This document shows, in pieces, positions 1 to 5,860 of a stretch of 6,301 nucleotides of DNA. Each line of letters opens with the position of its first letter. Within the stretch, counting starts at the first letter, position 1. The position numbers and the translations under genes are program-made. A model generated the notes under the pieces. That model was not told the DNA's origin, ran no database searches, and saw nothing but the letters and a program-made list of their open reading frames with translations. Source of the stretch: Planctomycetia bacterium (GTDB taxonomy: Bacteria; Planctomycetota; Planctomycetia; Pirellulales; UBA1268); contig RGBY01000148.1 of the NCBI GenBank assembly GCA_009919445.1, positions 1 through 6,301 of the forward strand. The letters run 5' to 3'.

Positions 1-1
1 A

Positions 2-1213
2 ACAGCCTGCGTCGAAGCCGTACCTCCAAACTCACCGGCAGCCAATGCCGCAAGACAGGAAAACCCTCCGCAGAACGGAACCGCTGCCGGCATCCAGCCT
101 CCAGCGGGAACGGCTGGCGTGAATGCTCCGTCTAGTGCCGCAGCTCAGCCGTCTCCAGCAAACGGACGCTATCAGCCCCCTTTCGCTGGCGGGGCAATTC
201 AGCCACCTGTAGCGGCGGGCAGCCCAGTTGATCGAGGGAGGGCAACTCCACCAGAAGTCGCCGGCGGCCTCGGTATCGCGAGAAGCCCGGCAGGAACTGG
301 GACATTCCCAGAAACGCCCCAGCCGCAAGTCGCACCGCAGCCGCAAGCCTCAATGCAGCCGCAGGCTGGAGCAGCAGGTGGGCTATCCCCAACCCCGATA
401 CCGGGCCGTGGTGCGCCGAACGTGGCAAGCTTATCGACGGCGCCGCAATTATCGGCTGCATTTGAAGTGAGCATTACCGGGCCTGAGGCTGTGGCAGCCG
501 GTGAGGTCGCTGAGTTTGTGGTGGTGATCAAAAATATCGGAGTGACCGCTGCTGATCAGGCTTCCCTTGAGGTTAATTGGGATGTCCCGTTGACCCCACT
601 GGAAGCATCAGACGGGTATACGCTGGGCCGGGGCAATGCCACCTGGAGCATCCCGGCGATTGCGGCTGGCGATGAGGTTCGCCGGCAGATCAACTTTCGC
701 GGGGTGGCTGCCGCAGGCAGTTTCGTCGACTCCCCCGGCACAAGGGCCTGTGTGCGGACCGTCCTCAGCGGGTTGCCGGGTGGCAACATGGTGGCGGACG
801 AGGCCTGTCTGGTCATTCGCTCGCAGTCAGTGCGGCCCCAATCGCTGCACGAGGCCGGCCTGCGAATCAGCCTTGCCGATCTTGATGACCCGGTTCGCCT
901 CGGCAGTGGTACCACCATTGTCTGCACCATCGTCAATGACGGAGACCGCCCGAGTGGGGTCCTCGACCTCCTAATCGAGTTGCCAGATCAGGCTCGCCTG
1001 GTTGGAAATCCAATTCCGTCCCGGGTACGAATTGACGGCACGCGAATTTCGTTTGATGGGATTGCCAGCCTGCCTCCCGGAGGCCGCTCAACGTTCGAAC
1101 TGGTCTACCGCATGCCGGCCGGGGAACAAGGGCAGGCGACCGCAACTGCCTCAGGGAAAGACCTCGATGGAGTTCTTGAGGCGAGCTGCCAGACAACATT
1201 TCTCGAGCCTTGA
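2..1213 (+). CDS. DUF11-like domain surface/envelope protein, 5'-truncated
   Basis: The frame is open from the left edge with no stop, so the true start lies upstream. The GTG at 119 is most likely an internal valine (visible residue 40). The 403 visible residues fall into three parts. Residues 1 to about 150 are a Pro/Ala/Gln/Gly-rich, probably disordered linker, including a hexapeptide repeat near residues 107-124. About 153-275 is a beta-rich domain opening with a 'SITGPEAVAAGEVAEFVVVIKN' type strand pair, typical of DUF11/CARDB-like Ig-fold domains. About 286-403 is a second, more divergent copy ending at the stop. Each domain has two cysteines that could form a disulfide, which suggests export, but any signal peptide is outside the window. 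Planctomycetes encode many such proteins, usually assigned to the cell surface. The partner and exact role are unknown. A DUF11-like fold is fairly sure; the function is not. Confidence 0.8.
   Translation, partial: TACVEAVPPNSPAANAARQENPPQNGTAAGIQPPAGTAGVNAPSSAAAQPSPANGRYQPPFAGGAIQPPVAAGSPVDRGRATPPEVAGGLGIARSPAGTGTFPETPQPQVAPQPQASMQPQAGAAGGLSPTPIPGRGAPNVASLSTAPQLSAAFEVSITGPEAVAAGEVAEFVVVIKNIGVTAADQASLEVNWDVPLTPLEASDGYTLGRGNATWSIPAIAAGDEVRRQINFRGVAAAGSFVDSPGTRACVRTVLSGLPGGNMVADEACLVIRSQSVRPQSLHEAGLRISLADLDDPVRLGSGTTIVCTIVNDGDRPSGVLDLLIELPDQARLVGNPIPSRVRIDGTRISFDGIASLPPGGRSTFELVYRMPAGEQGQATATASGKDLDGVLEASCQTTFLEP
320..373 (+). repeat. Three in-frame 18-bp repeats encoding QPQxxx
   Basis: The sequence CAGCCGCA recurs at 320, 338 and 356, exactly 18 bp apart and in frame with the surrounding gene. 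It encodes three hexapeptides that each begin QPQ (QPQVAP, QPQASM, QPQAGA). The last three codons of each unit differ, so the array is short and partly degenerate. It sits in the linker before the first beta domain and probably arose by local slippage. Confidence 0.75.
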
Positions 1214-1266
1214 TCTTCTCGGGTACGGAGCATTTAGCGTCCCGCTTTCAGGAAGAGACTCCACGA

Positions 1267-1369
1267 TTGGCTCTTGTGGGCTACAGTTTTGGTGTGAGCG
1301 TCAGGAAACGAGAGCCAAATTGCGGCTGTTTCGACTCACGTTTATCCGGTAGCAATCAGCAAGAGCCAG
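1267..1369 (+). promoter_or_regulatory. Possible alternative-hairpin leader before the DUF3050 gene
   Basis: TGGCTCTTG at 1268-1276 can pair without mismatch with CAAGAGCCA at 1360-1368 (9 bp). The overlapping TTGGCTCT at 1267-1274 can pair with AGAGCCAA at 1311-1318 (8 bp, extendable to 11 with one G-U pair). The two pairings exclude each other because they use the same upstream arm. The distal partner ends 5 nt before the ATG at 1374, so that pairing would bury the start region. No U-run follows the proximal hairpin, so it does not look like a plain terminator. Alternatively, the repeated AGAGCCA motifs at 1311 and 1362 may be protein-binding sites, or the matches are chance. Confidence 0.35.
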
Positions 1370-1373
1370 CCTT

Positions 1374-2204
1374 ATGACCAGTCCTGCCTCGGCCGAGCGG
1401 GCCGTTTTGCATCCTCAAGTTTCTGAGTCTGAGCATGCGTGCCCAGGCAACCTGATCGAACTGGGCGATTCCCGGCAGCGACTCCTGACACACCGGCTGT
1501 ATAGCATGGTTGACCGGCCCGAACGGATTCGGCAATTCATGGAGGCCCACGTCTGGGCTGTCTGGGACTTCCAAAGTCTCCTCAAGGCAATGCAGCGGCA
1601 TCTTAGCTGCGTTGATGTTCCCTGGGTGCCGTCGCCAGACCCTCAGGCGAGGAGGCTTGTCAACGAGATTGTCCTTGATGAGGAGTCTGACCTTCTCCCC
1701 GATGGAACGTCGGCCTCACATTTTGAACTCTACTTGAAAAGCATGGCGGCAGCCGGTGCTGATAGCCGTGCTATTGAGCGAGTCATCAGCGGGCTGACCG
1801 AGGGACAGTCTCTCAAGACAGTTTTAAGCGACGAGGCGGTGCCGGCTGCAGCTCGGGCATTCGTCAACCAATCGTTTTCGATTATTGCATCAGGCTCGCC
1901 TCATCGAATCGTGGCTGCGTTTACCTACGGCCGCGAGGATGTCATCCCCGACATGTTCCGGCAACTTGTCAGTGGCCTGGCCGAACAAGAGCCAAGCGTC
2001 TGGGGCACCTACCGCTACTACCTCCAGCGGCATATCGAGCATGATGACGAGCACCATGCCCCCATTTGCCGGAGAATTGTGGCGGGTCTGTGTGGGCAAG
2101 ACCCCGTCCGCTGGGCCGAAGCCTCTGAGACCGCCCGCTTGGCCCTGGAGGCCAGAATTGCTTTCTGGGATGCCGTCGCTGAGCAGATTGAAGCCAGCAG
2201 CTAA
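1374..2204 (+). CDS. DUF3050 family protein, heme-oxygenase-like fold
   Basis: The 276-residue product looks all-helical and soluble, with no signal peptide or membrane segment. It resembles DUF3050 (Pfam PF11251, heme-oxygenase-like superfamily) through segments such as 'FMEAHVWAVWDFQSLLKAMQRHL' (about 55-77), 'VPWVPSPDPQARRLVNEIVLDEESD' (82-106), 'SHFELYLKSM' (115-124), 'AFTYGREDVIPDMF' (182-195) and 'YRYYLQRHIEHDDEHH' (213-228). The family has no firmly assigned reaction that I know of. The pattern H220-x3-D224-x2-H227 together with E188, H116 and an acid at 103-106 matches the metal-ligand layout of heme-oxygenase-like diiron oxidases such as CADD and SznF, so an iron-dependent oxidase is inferred. 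The first 25 residues look poorly conserved, so a later start is possible; the ATG at 1374 is the most upstream plausible one and has no Shine-Dalgarno sequence. The gene stands alone, converging on fusA, so neighbours give no substrate clue. Confidence 0.82.
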   Translation: MTSPASAERAVLHPQVSESEHACPGNLIELGDSRQRLLTHRLYSMVDRPERIRQFMEAHVWAVWDFQSLLKAMQRHLSCVDVPWVPSPDPQARRLVNEIVLDEESDLLPDGTSASHFELYLKSMAAAGADSRAIERVISGLTEGQSLKTVLSDEAVPAAARAFVNQSFSIIASGSPHRIVAAFTYGREDVIPDMFRQLVSGLAEQEPSVWGTYRYYLQRHIEHDDEHHAPICRRIVAGLCGQDPVRWAEASETARLALEARIAFWDAVAEQIEASS

Positions 2205-2300
2205 CAAGACGGTATTCGCCTCTTACTGCCCACTGTGACTGGCTCCCCGCTGTGGCCTGAAACGCGATCGTTCTATGAGCCCGCGTTCGTGCTACATCCA

Positions 2301-2326
2301 CCGGCGATTGTTGACTGCCGGCGATT
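2301..2326. repeat. 9-bp direct repeat at the fusA stop codon
   Basis: CCGGCGATT occurs at 2301-2309 and again at 2318-2326, 17 bp apart. The second copy overlaps the fusA stop codon (TTA on the plus strand at 2325-2327). It lies in the 120-bp convergent gap between the DUF3050 gene and fusA. That gap also holds a weak inverted repeat, AACGCG (2261-2266) with CGCGTT (2282-2287), without a T-tract. No convincing terminator is seen for either gene. Confidence 0.4.
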
Positions 2327-4415
2327 ATTTCGCGGCAGCCAACTCGGCCTGCTTCCGCTCTTCCACAACTTCTCGCTGAACGTTGGCCGGCATCGGCCGA
2401 TACTTCGAGAATTCCATGGAGAAGACACCCTGGCCCTGGGTCAGGCTGCGGAGGTCGGTTGAGTAACCAAAGGTCTCGGCCAGCGGAACCTCGGCGATAA
2501 TTGTTGACGAGTTACCAACGGTTTCAGTCGAAACAATCAGGCCACGACGCTTGTTGAGTTCGCCGGTGACGGCCCCTTGGAAGTCTGCCGGCACCTCAAC
2601 TTCGAGCTTCATGATTGGCTCAAGCAGTACCGGCTTCGTTTTCAGGAATGCTTCCCGAAAACCGGTGCGGGCGCAGACCTGGAAGGCCATGTCTGAGGAG
2701 TCAACATCGTGGTACGAGCCGTCTGAAAGCGTTGCTTTTACGCGGACAATAGGAAAGCCAGCAATCGGCCCCTTGTCCATTGAGAACCGGAAGCCCTTTT
2801 CGACCGAAGGAATGTATTCCTTCGGAATACGGCCACCAACGACTTCATTGAGGAACTCAAAGTTCTCCTCAGAGTCCTCTGGTAACGGCTCCAGTTTGCC
2901 CACGATGTGAGCGTACTGACCGGAACCACCCGTCTGCTTCTTGTGCTTGTAGTCGTACTCGGTCGGCTGCGTGGGGGCTTCCCGATAGCTCACCTTGGGA
3001 GCACCAACCTCAACATCAACCTTGTATTCTCGGCGGATTCGCTCCACGTAAATGTCGAGGTGCAACTCACCCATGCCGGCAATGACCGTCTCGCCAGTCT
3101 CGTCGTCAGTCGAAACCTTAAAGGTGGGGTCTTCTCGAGTAAATCGTTGCAGTGCCTTGCTGAGACGATCGAGGCCGTCTCGCTTTGTCGGCCAGACCGC
3201 CATTTTGATGACCGCCTCGGGCACGTACATGCTTTCCAATGAGCAGTATTTATTATCGGCGCAGTACGTGTCGCCACTGGCGGCATCGACACCCATGACA
3301 GCTACGATGTCGCCAGCACCAGCTGTGTCGATTTCTTCCCGCTTGTCGGAGTGCATCCGTACGATTCGGCTAAACCGCTGCTTCTGCTGTGTCCGCTGGT
3401 TGTAGTAGCCCTCGCCTTTGACCAACGTTCCCTGGTAGATCCGCATGAAGGTCAACTGGCCGTAGGCATCATCAACGATCTTGAAAGCCATGGCCACGGT
3501 TGGCTGGGCATCATCAGGCGAAAGCTCGAAGGTCTCGTCCGGATTGTCCCATTTTTTCGCATAAACGGCCCTTTCCAGAGGACTGGGCAGGTAGCGGGTG
3601 ACGGCGTCGAGTAGCGGCTGAACCCCCTTGTTCTTGTAGGCCGAACCGCAGAACACAGGCGTGATGCTCTGGCTCTGGACGGCCGACTTCACCACGGCAT
3701 GGATCTCATCTTCACTCACTGCCTCTTCGGAGAGAAGTTTCTCCATCAGGCTATCGGAGTACATGGCGAGGCTTTCAAGCATGGCATGCCGTTGCTCGTC
3801 GGCCTGCTGCCGCAATTCATCAGGGATTTCTTCTTCCCTGACGGTTTCGCCATTGTCGCCATCGAAATAGATTGCCTTCATTCGCACCAAGTCAATCACG
3901 CCCTGCAGATGGTCTTCCTTGCCAATCGGCAGTTGCATGGGGATCGCATCGACTTCAAGTTTGTCACGAAGTTGCTGGACGACGCGATCAAAGTTGGCGC
4001 CGGTACGATCCATTTTGTTGATGAATGCTAGCCGCGGAATCTTGTACCGCTTCATCTGACGGTCAACAGTCATTGACTGGCTCTGCACGCCACCCACGGA
4101 GCAGAGCACCAGGATTGCTCCATCAAGAACCCGCAGGCTTCGCTCAACCTCAACCGTGAAGTCGACGTGGCCGGGGGTGTCGATCAGGTTGATCGGATGA
4201 TTCTTCCACTCGACGCTGGTAGCAGCTGAGGTGATCGTGATGCCACGCTCGCGTTCCAGATCCATGTGGTCCATGGTTGCCCCATCACCGTCGCCTTTTA
4301 CTTCTTGAATGCGATGGATACGGCCGGCGTAGAAAAGAATCCGCTCCGAGAGCGTTGTCTTGCCAGAGTCGATGTGGGCCGAGATGCCAATATTGCGGAG
4401 CTTGGAGAGGTCCAT
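2325..4415 (-). CDS. fusA: Translation elongation factor G, mitochondrial/spirochaete-planctomycete type
   Basis: The 696-residue product is a full-length EF-G, the GTPase that moves tRNAs and mRNA through the ribosome after peptide transfer. G motifs are intact: AHIDSGKT (13-20), RGITI (57-61), DTPGH (79-83), NKMD (133-136) and GSA (257-259). Domain II spans about 305-400, domain III ends with GMGELHLD (447-454), domain IV carries the loop KKQTGGSGQYAHI (492-504) that reaches the decoding site, and domain V contains 'FGYSTDLRSLTQGQG'. HIDSGKTT rather than HIDAGKTT, 'GVDAASGDTY', and the close overall likeness to human GFM1 point to the mtEFG1/spdEFG1 subfamily. The ATG at 4415 is chosen because conserved sequence begins there (MDLSKLRNIGISAHID). 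The frame stays open upstream to 4658, but those codons give Arg-rich sequence unlike any EF-G. No Shine-Dalgarno sequence is seen. The gene is not beside rpsL, rpsG or tuf. Confidence 0.97.
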   Translation of the reverse strand: MDLSKLRNIGISAHIDSGKTTLSERILFYAGRIHRIQEVKGDGDGATMDHMDLERERGITITSAATSVEWKNHPINLIDTPGHVDFTVEVERSLRVLDGAILVLCSVGGVQSQSMTVDRQMKRYKIPRLAFINKMDRTGANFDRVVQQLRDKLEVDAIPMQLPIGKEDHLQGVIDLVRMKAIYFDGDNGETVREEEIPDELRQQADEQRHAMLESLAMYSDSLMEKLLSEEAVSEDEIHAVVKSAVQSQSITPVFCGSAYKNKGVQPLLDAVTRYLPSPLERAVYAKKWDNPDETFELSPDDAQPTVAMAFKIVDDAYGQLTFMRIYQGTLVKGEGYYNQRTQQKQRFSRIVRMHSDKREEIDTAGAGDIVAVMGVDAASGDTYCADNKYCSLESMYVPEAVIKMAVWPTKRDGLDRLSKALQRFTREDPTFKVSTDDETGETVIAGMGELHLDIYVERIRREYKVDVEVGAPKVSYREAPTQPTEYDYKHKKQTGGSGQYAHIVGKLEPLPEDSEENFEFLNEVVGGRIPKEYIPSVEKGFRFSMDKGPIAGFPIVRVKATLSDGSYHDVDSSDMAFQVCARTGFREAFLKTKPVLLEPIMKLEVEVPADFQGAVTGELNKRRGLIVSTETVGNSSTIIAEVPLAETFGYSTDLRSLTQGQGVFSMEFSKYRPMPANVQREVVEERKQAELAAAK

Positions 4416-4563
4416 GGTCGTTCTTTTGCCTGACGGCTTCGTGCGGGGTGGGGGGAAAGGGCCGCTTCGGTTCCGGCACTCGAAGGACGAATGACGGGAC
4501 AAGCGAAGACAATTGCCGGCTGGGGGTGCGAGGGAACGGAGCACCGGCACTCCATCCACAAGG

Positions 4564-4593
4564 AATATACTCCTTGATCGAGGTTCGTGACAG
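4564..4593 (-). promoter_or_regulatory. Candidate fusA promoter
   Basis: On the minus strand, CTGTCA (4593-4588, 4 of 6 matches to TTGACA) is followed after 18 bp by TATATT (4569-4564, 5 of 6 matches to TATAAT). This would start transcription near 4557, leaving a leader of about 140 nt before the fusA ATG. The -10 box is embedded in an inverted repeat, CAAGGA (4559-4564) with TCCTTG (4571-4576), which could be an operator or chance. Planctomycete promoters are often poorly matched to this consensus, so the call is tentative. Confidence 0.35.
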
Positions 4594-4689
4594 AGACTCC
4601 TCCAAAGCCCCCGCTGGCCGCCTCTGGAACGGCGCCGGCAGCCCCTTTGGACACGCATCGGGCCTCGACCCCTCGGCCCCCCCGAACTA

Positions 4690-4713
4690 TTGACCCATTG
4701 GCCCGTTAACCCG
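4690..4713 (+). repeat. Three degenerate tandem octamers TTRRCCCR
   Basis: TTGACCCA (4690-4697), TTGGCCCG (4698-4705) and TTAACCCG (4706-4713) follow one another without gaps. They differ only at the purine positions and so fit one consensus, TTRRCCCR. The array ends 29 bp before the gluQ start codon. It could be a multimeric regulator-binding site, a remnant of a longer tandem repeat, or low-complexity drift. Confidence 0.5.
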
Positions 4714-4742
4714 TTTTTCTCCCTCCTTCCCCGCCAGTTTCA

Positions 4743-5639
4743 ATGAGCACCCGAGGACGCCTTGCTCCGACTCCTACCGGCTTGTTGCACCTGGGTCATG
4801 CCCGCACCTTTGCCGTCGCGGCAGCCCGGGCCAGCGGTGATCTCGTGCTGCGAATGGAAGACCTCGACGCTGACCGCTGCCGCTCTGAGTTTGTTGAAGC
4901 GGCCCTTGAAGACCTTCACTGGCTTGGGCTGCGATGGTCAGAAGGTCCCGACTGCGGGGGGCCACATGGTCCCTATGCCCAACGAGATCGGGATGCGGTC
5001 TACCGCAGGGTGTGGCAGCAACTCGCGGAAGCCAGGTTGATCTATCCGAGTCCTCAGTCTCGCCGTGATCTGGAAACAGCCGCCGTTGCACCCCATCCGA
5101 GCGGTCACGGTGAGACGGTGTTTCCACCCGCCCTGCGGCCCCAGCACTGGGACCTGCCCGCTACCCCGGCCGGTGTGCCGTGGCGATTTCGAGTTCCTGA
5201 TGGCCGAGTCATGCGGTTCATTGACGAGCGACTCGGGACGGTCACCAGAACCGCTGGGGTCGATTTCGGAGATTTTGTGGTCTGGCGGCGTGAAGATCTG
5301 GCAGCATACGAGTTGGCCGTGGTTGCTGATGATCACCTCATGAACATTGCCGAGGTGGTTCGTGGCGAAGATCTACTGACCAGTACGGCTCGCCAGTTGC
5401 TGCTCTACGAAGCCCTCGGTTGGGCCGTTCCTCGCTTCTACCACACGCCGCTGGTTCGGGATCAATCGGGGAAGCGTTTGGCCAAGCGGACTGGTGGGCT
5501 GGCGATTCGCGAACTGCGTCAGGCGGGATTTTCAGCTGACGAGGTAATTGGCGGCCCCCTTGAGAACCTGACCGCATTGGCAAATGGGCCCCCTGGGACT
5601 CGAACCCAGAACTTACGGTTTAAAAGACCGCTACTCTAA
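4743..5639 (+). CDS. gluQ: Glutamyl-queuosine tRNA(Asp) synthetase, zinc-less variant
   Basis: The product (298 residues) resembles the catalytic half of glutamyl-tRNA synthetase without the anticodon-binding domain, the hallmark of GluQ (YadB), which activates glutamate and attaches it to queuosine at position 34 of tRNA-Asp. Visible motifs are RLAPTPTGLLHLGHA (6-20, class I HIGH), RMEDLDADR (37-45), 'VVADDHLMNIAEVVRGEDLL' (193-212) and GKRLAKR (243-249, KMSKS equivalent). The zinc site of E. coli GluQ (CxC...YxxxC) is gone: the usual YPCxCSRR reads YPSPQSRR (101-108) and the YxGxCR end reads FPPALR (127-132). Its only cysteines are C46 and C71. Homologues usually end soon after the KMSKS region; here the frame runs on, and residues 281-298 plus the stop are antisense to tRNA-Lys. 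The ATG at 4743 fits the family start and has no Shine-Dalgarno sequence. Expected partners (tgt, queA, tRNA-Asp) are not in the window. Confidence 0.9.
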   Translation: MSTRGRLAPTPTGLLHLGHARTFAVAAARASGDLVLRMEDLDADRCRSEFVEAALEDLHWLGLRWSEGPDCGGPHGPYAQRDRDAVYRRVWQQLAEARLIYPSPQSRRDLETAAVAPHPSGHGETVFPPALRPQHWDLPATPAGVPWRFRVPDGRVMRFIDERLGTVTRTAGVDFGDFVVWRREDLAAYELAVVADDHLMNIAEVVRGEDLLTSTARQLLLYEALGWAVPRFYHTPLVRDQSGKRLAKRTGGLAIRELRQAGFSADEVIGGPLENLTALANGPPGTRTQNLRFKRPLL

Positions 5640-5658
5640 CCGATTGAGTTAGAGGCCC
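5585..5658 (-). tRNA. trnK: tRNA-Lys (anticodon UUU)
   Basis: The cloverleaf folds fully on the minus strand. The 7-bp acceptor stem is GGGCCTC (5658-5652) with GGGGCCC (5592-5586), including one U-G pair. The D arm is ACTC/GAGT. The anticodon stem is GCGGT/ACCGT around loop CTTTTAA, with anticodon TTT at 5624-5622. The T arm is CTGGG-TTCGAGT-CCCAG. The discriminator is A (5585) and CCA is not encoded. It is 74 nt long. It lies 83 nt downstream of tRNA-Leu on the same strand and its 3' 55 nt overlap the end of gluQ. Confidence 0.97.
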
Positions 5659-5741
5659 TTTTCGAACGGCCGTAGCCGACCGTTGCAATTTTGGCTGATG
5701 AACCAGCCGGCCTCTGCCAAGCCATCGGCTCATCGATCGAG

Positions 5742-5825
5742 TGCCCGAGAGAGGACTTGAACCTCCACCCAGTAACCTGGACAAGAACCTGAATCTTGCG
5801 CGTCTGCCAATTCCGCCACTCGGGC
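5742..5825 (-). tRNA. trnL: tRNA-Leu (anticodon CAG)
   Basis: This is a class II tRNA of 84 nt on the minus strand. The acceptor stem is GCCCGAG (5825-5819) with CTCGGGC (5749-5743), fully paired. The anticodon stem is CAAGA/TCTTG around loop TTCAGGT, giving anticodon CAG (5791-5789), which reads CUG. A long variable arm (CCAG, loop GTTA, CTGG) is present, as in leucine tRNAs. The T arm is GGAGG-TTCAAGT-CCTCT. The discriminator is A and CCA is not encoded. It probably shares a transcript with tRNA-Lys; the 83-nt spacer shows no strong terminator. Confidence 0.97.
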
Positions 5826-5833
5826 AAGTGGTG

Positions 5834-5855
5834 AGTCGGGGGCCGAGCCCCGACT
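5834..5855 (-). other. Strong hairpin between cysK and tRNA-Leu
   Basis: AGTCGGGG (5834-5841) and CCCCGACT (5848-5855) form a perfect 8-bp GC-rich stem with a 6-nt loop. On the minus strand it ends 8 nt before the mature 5' end of tRNA-Leu and begins about 75 nt after the cysteine synthase stop codon. No T-run follows in either direction, so it is not a classic intrinsic terminator. It may be the 3' end of the cysK transcript, a processing or stability element of the tRNA precursor, or both. Confidence 0.5.
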
Positions 5856-5860
5856 ATTTG

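Larger units (their letters stand above)
4416..4742. other. 327-bp divergent intergenic region between fusA and gluQ
   Basis: I see no gene here; the open frames are extensions or shadows of fusA. The region should hold the promoters for both divergent genes. On the minus side there is a candidate promoter at 4564-4593. A leader hairpin is possible at 4539-4554, where the minus strand reads GGAGTG, a CCGG loop, then TGCTCC (six pairs, two of them G-U). On the plus side there are three degenerate octamers (4690-4713) followed by a 19-nt pyrimidine tract (4714-4732). I find no convincing sigma-70-like promoter for gluQ. Confidence 0.6.

Noticed and set aside
119..121. GTG as the start of the DUF11-like protein
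   Set aside because: The same frame is open with similar Pro/Ala-rich composition to the left edge, and no export signal follows this GTG, so it is probably an internal Val.
1320..1348. Promoter TTGCGG-17-TATCCG before the DUF3050 gene
   Set aside because: The -10 hexamer matches only 3 of 6 positions. If it were real, the upstream pairing arm at 1268-1276 would not be transcribed from it.
2261..2287. Inverted repeat AACGCG/CGCGTT as a shared terminator between convergent genes
   Set aside because: The stem is only 6 bp, the loop 15 nt, and no T-tract follows on either strand.
2551..4031. Several plus-strand frames of about 70-120 codons antisense to fusA
   Set aside because: They are shadows of the strongly conserved EF-G frame in GC-rich DNA and their products resemble no family.
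4416..4658. In-frame N-terminal extension of EF-G by 81 codons
   Set aside because: The extra sequence is Arg/Pro-rich, resembles no EF-G N-terminus, and the conserved start MDLSKLRNIGISAHID begins at the ATG at 4415.
5585..5825. tRNA genes as integration sites for a mobile element
   Set aside because: No integrase, no repeated tRNA 3' end and no phage-like genes are in the window.
5636..5827. Minus-strand frame with product beginning MPEWRNWQTRK
   Set aside because: It is a conceptual translation of tRNA-Leu, the spacer and part of tRNA-Lys, a common annotation artefact.
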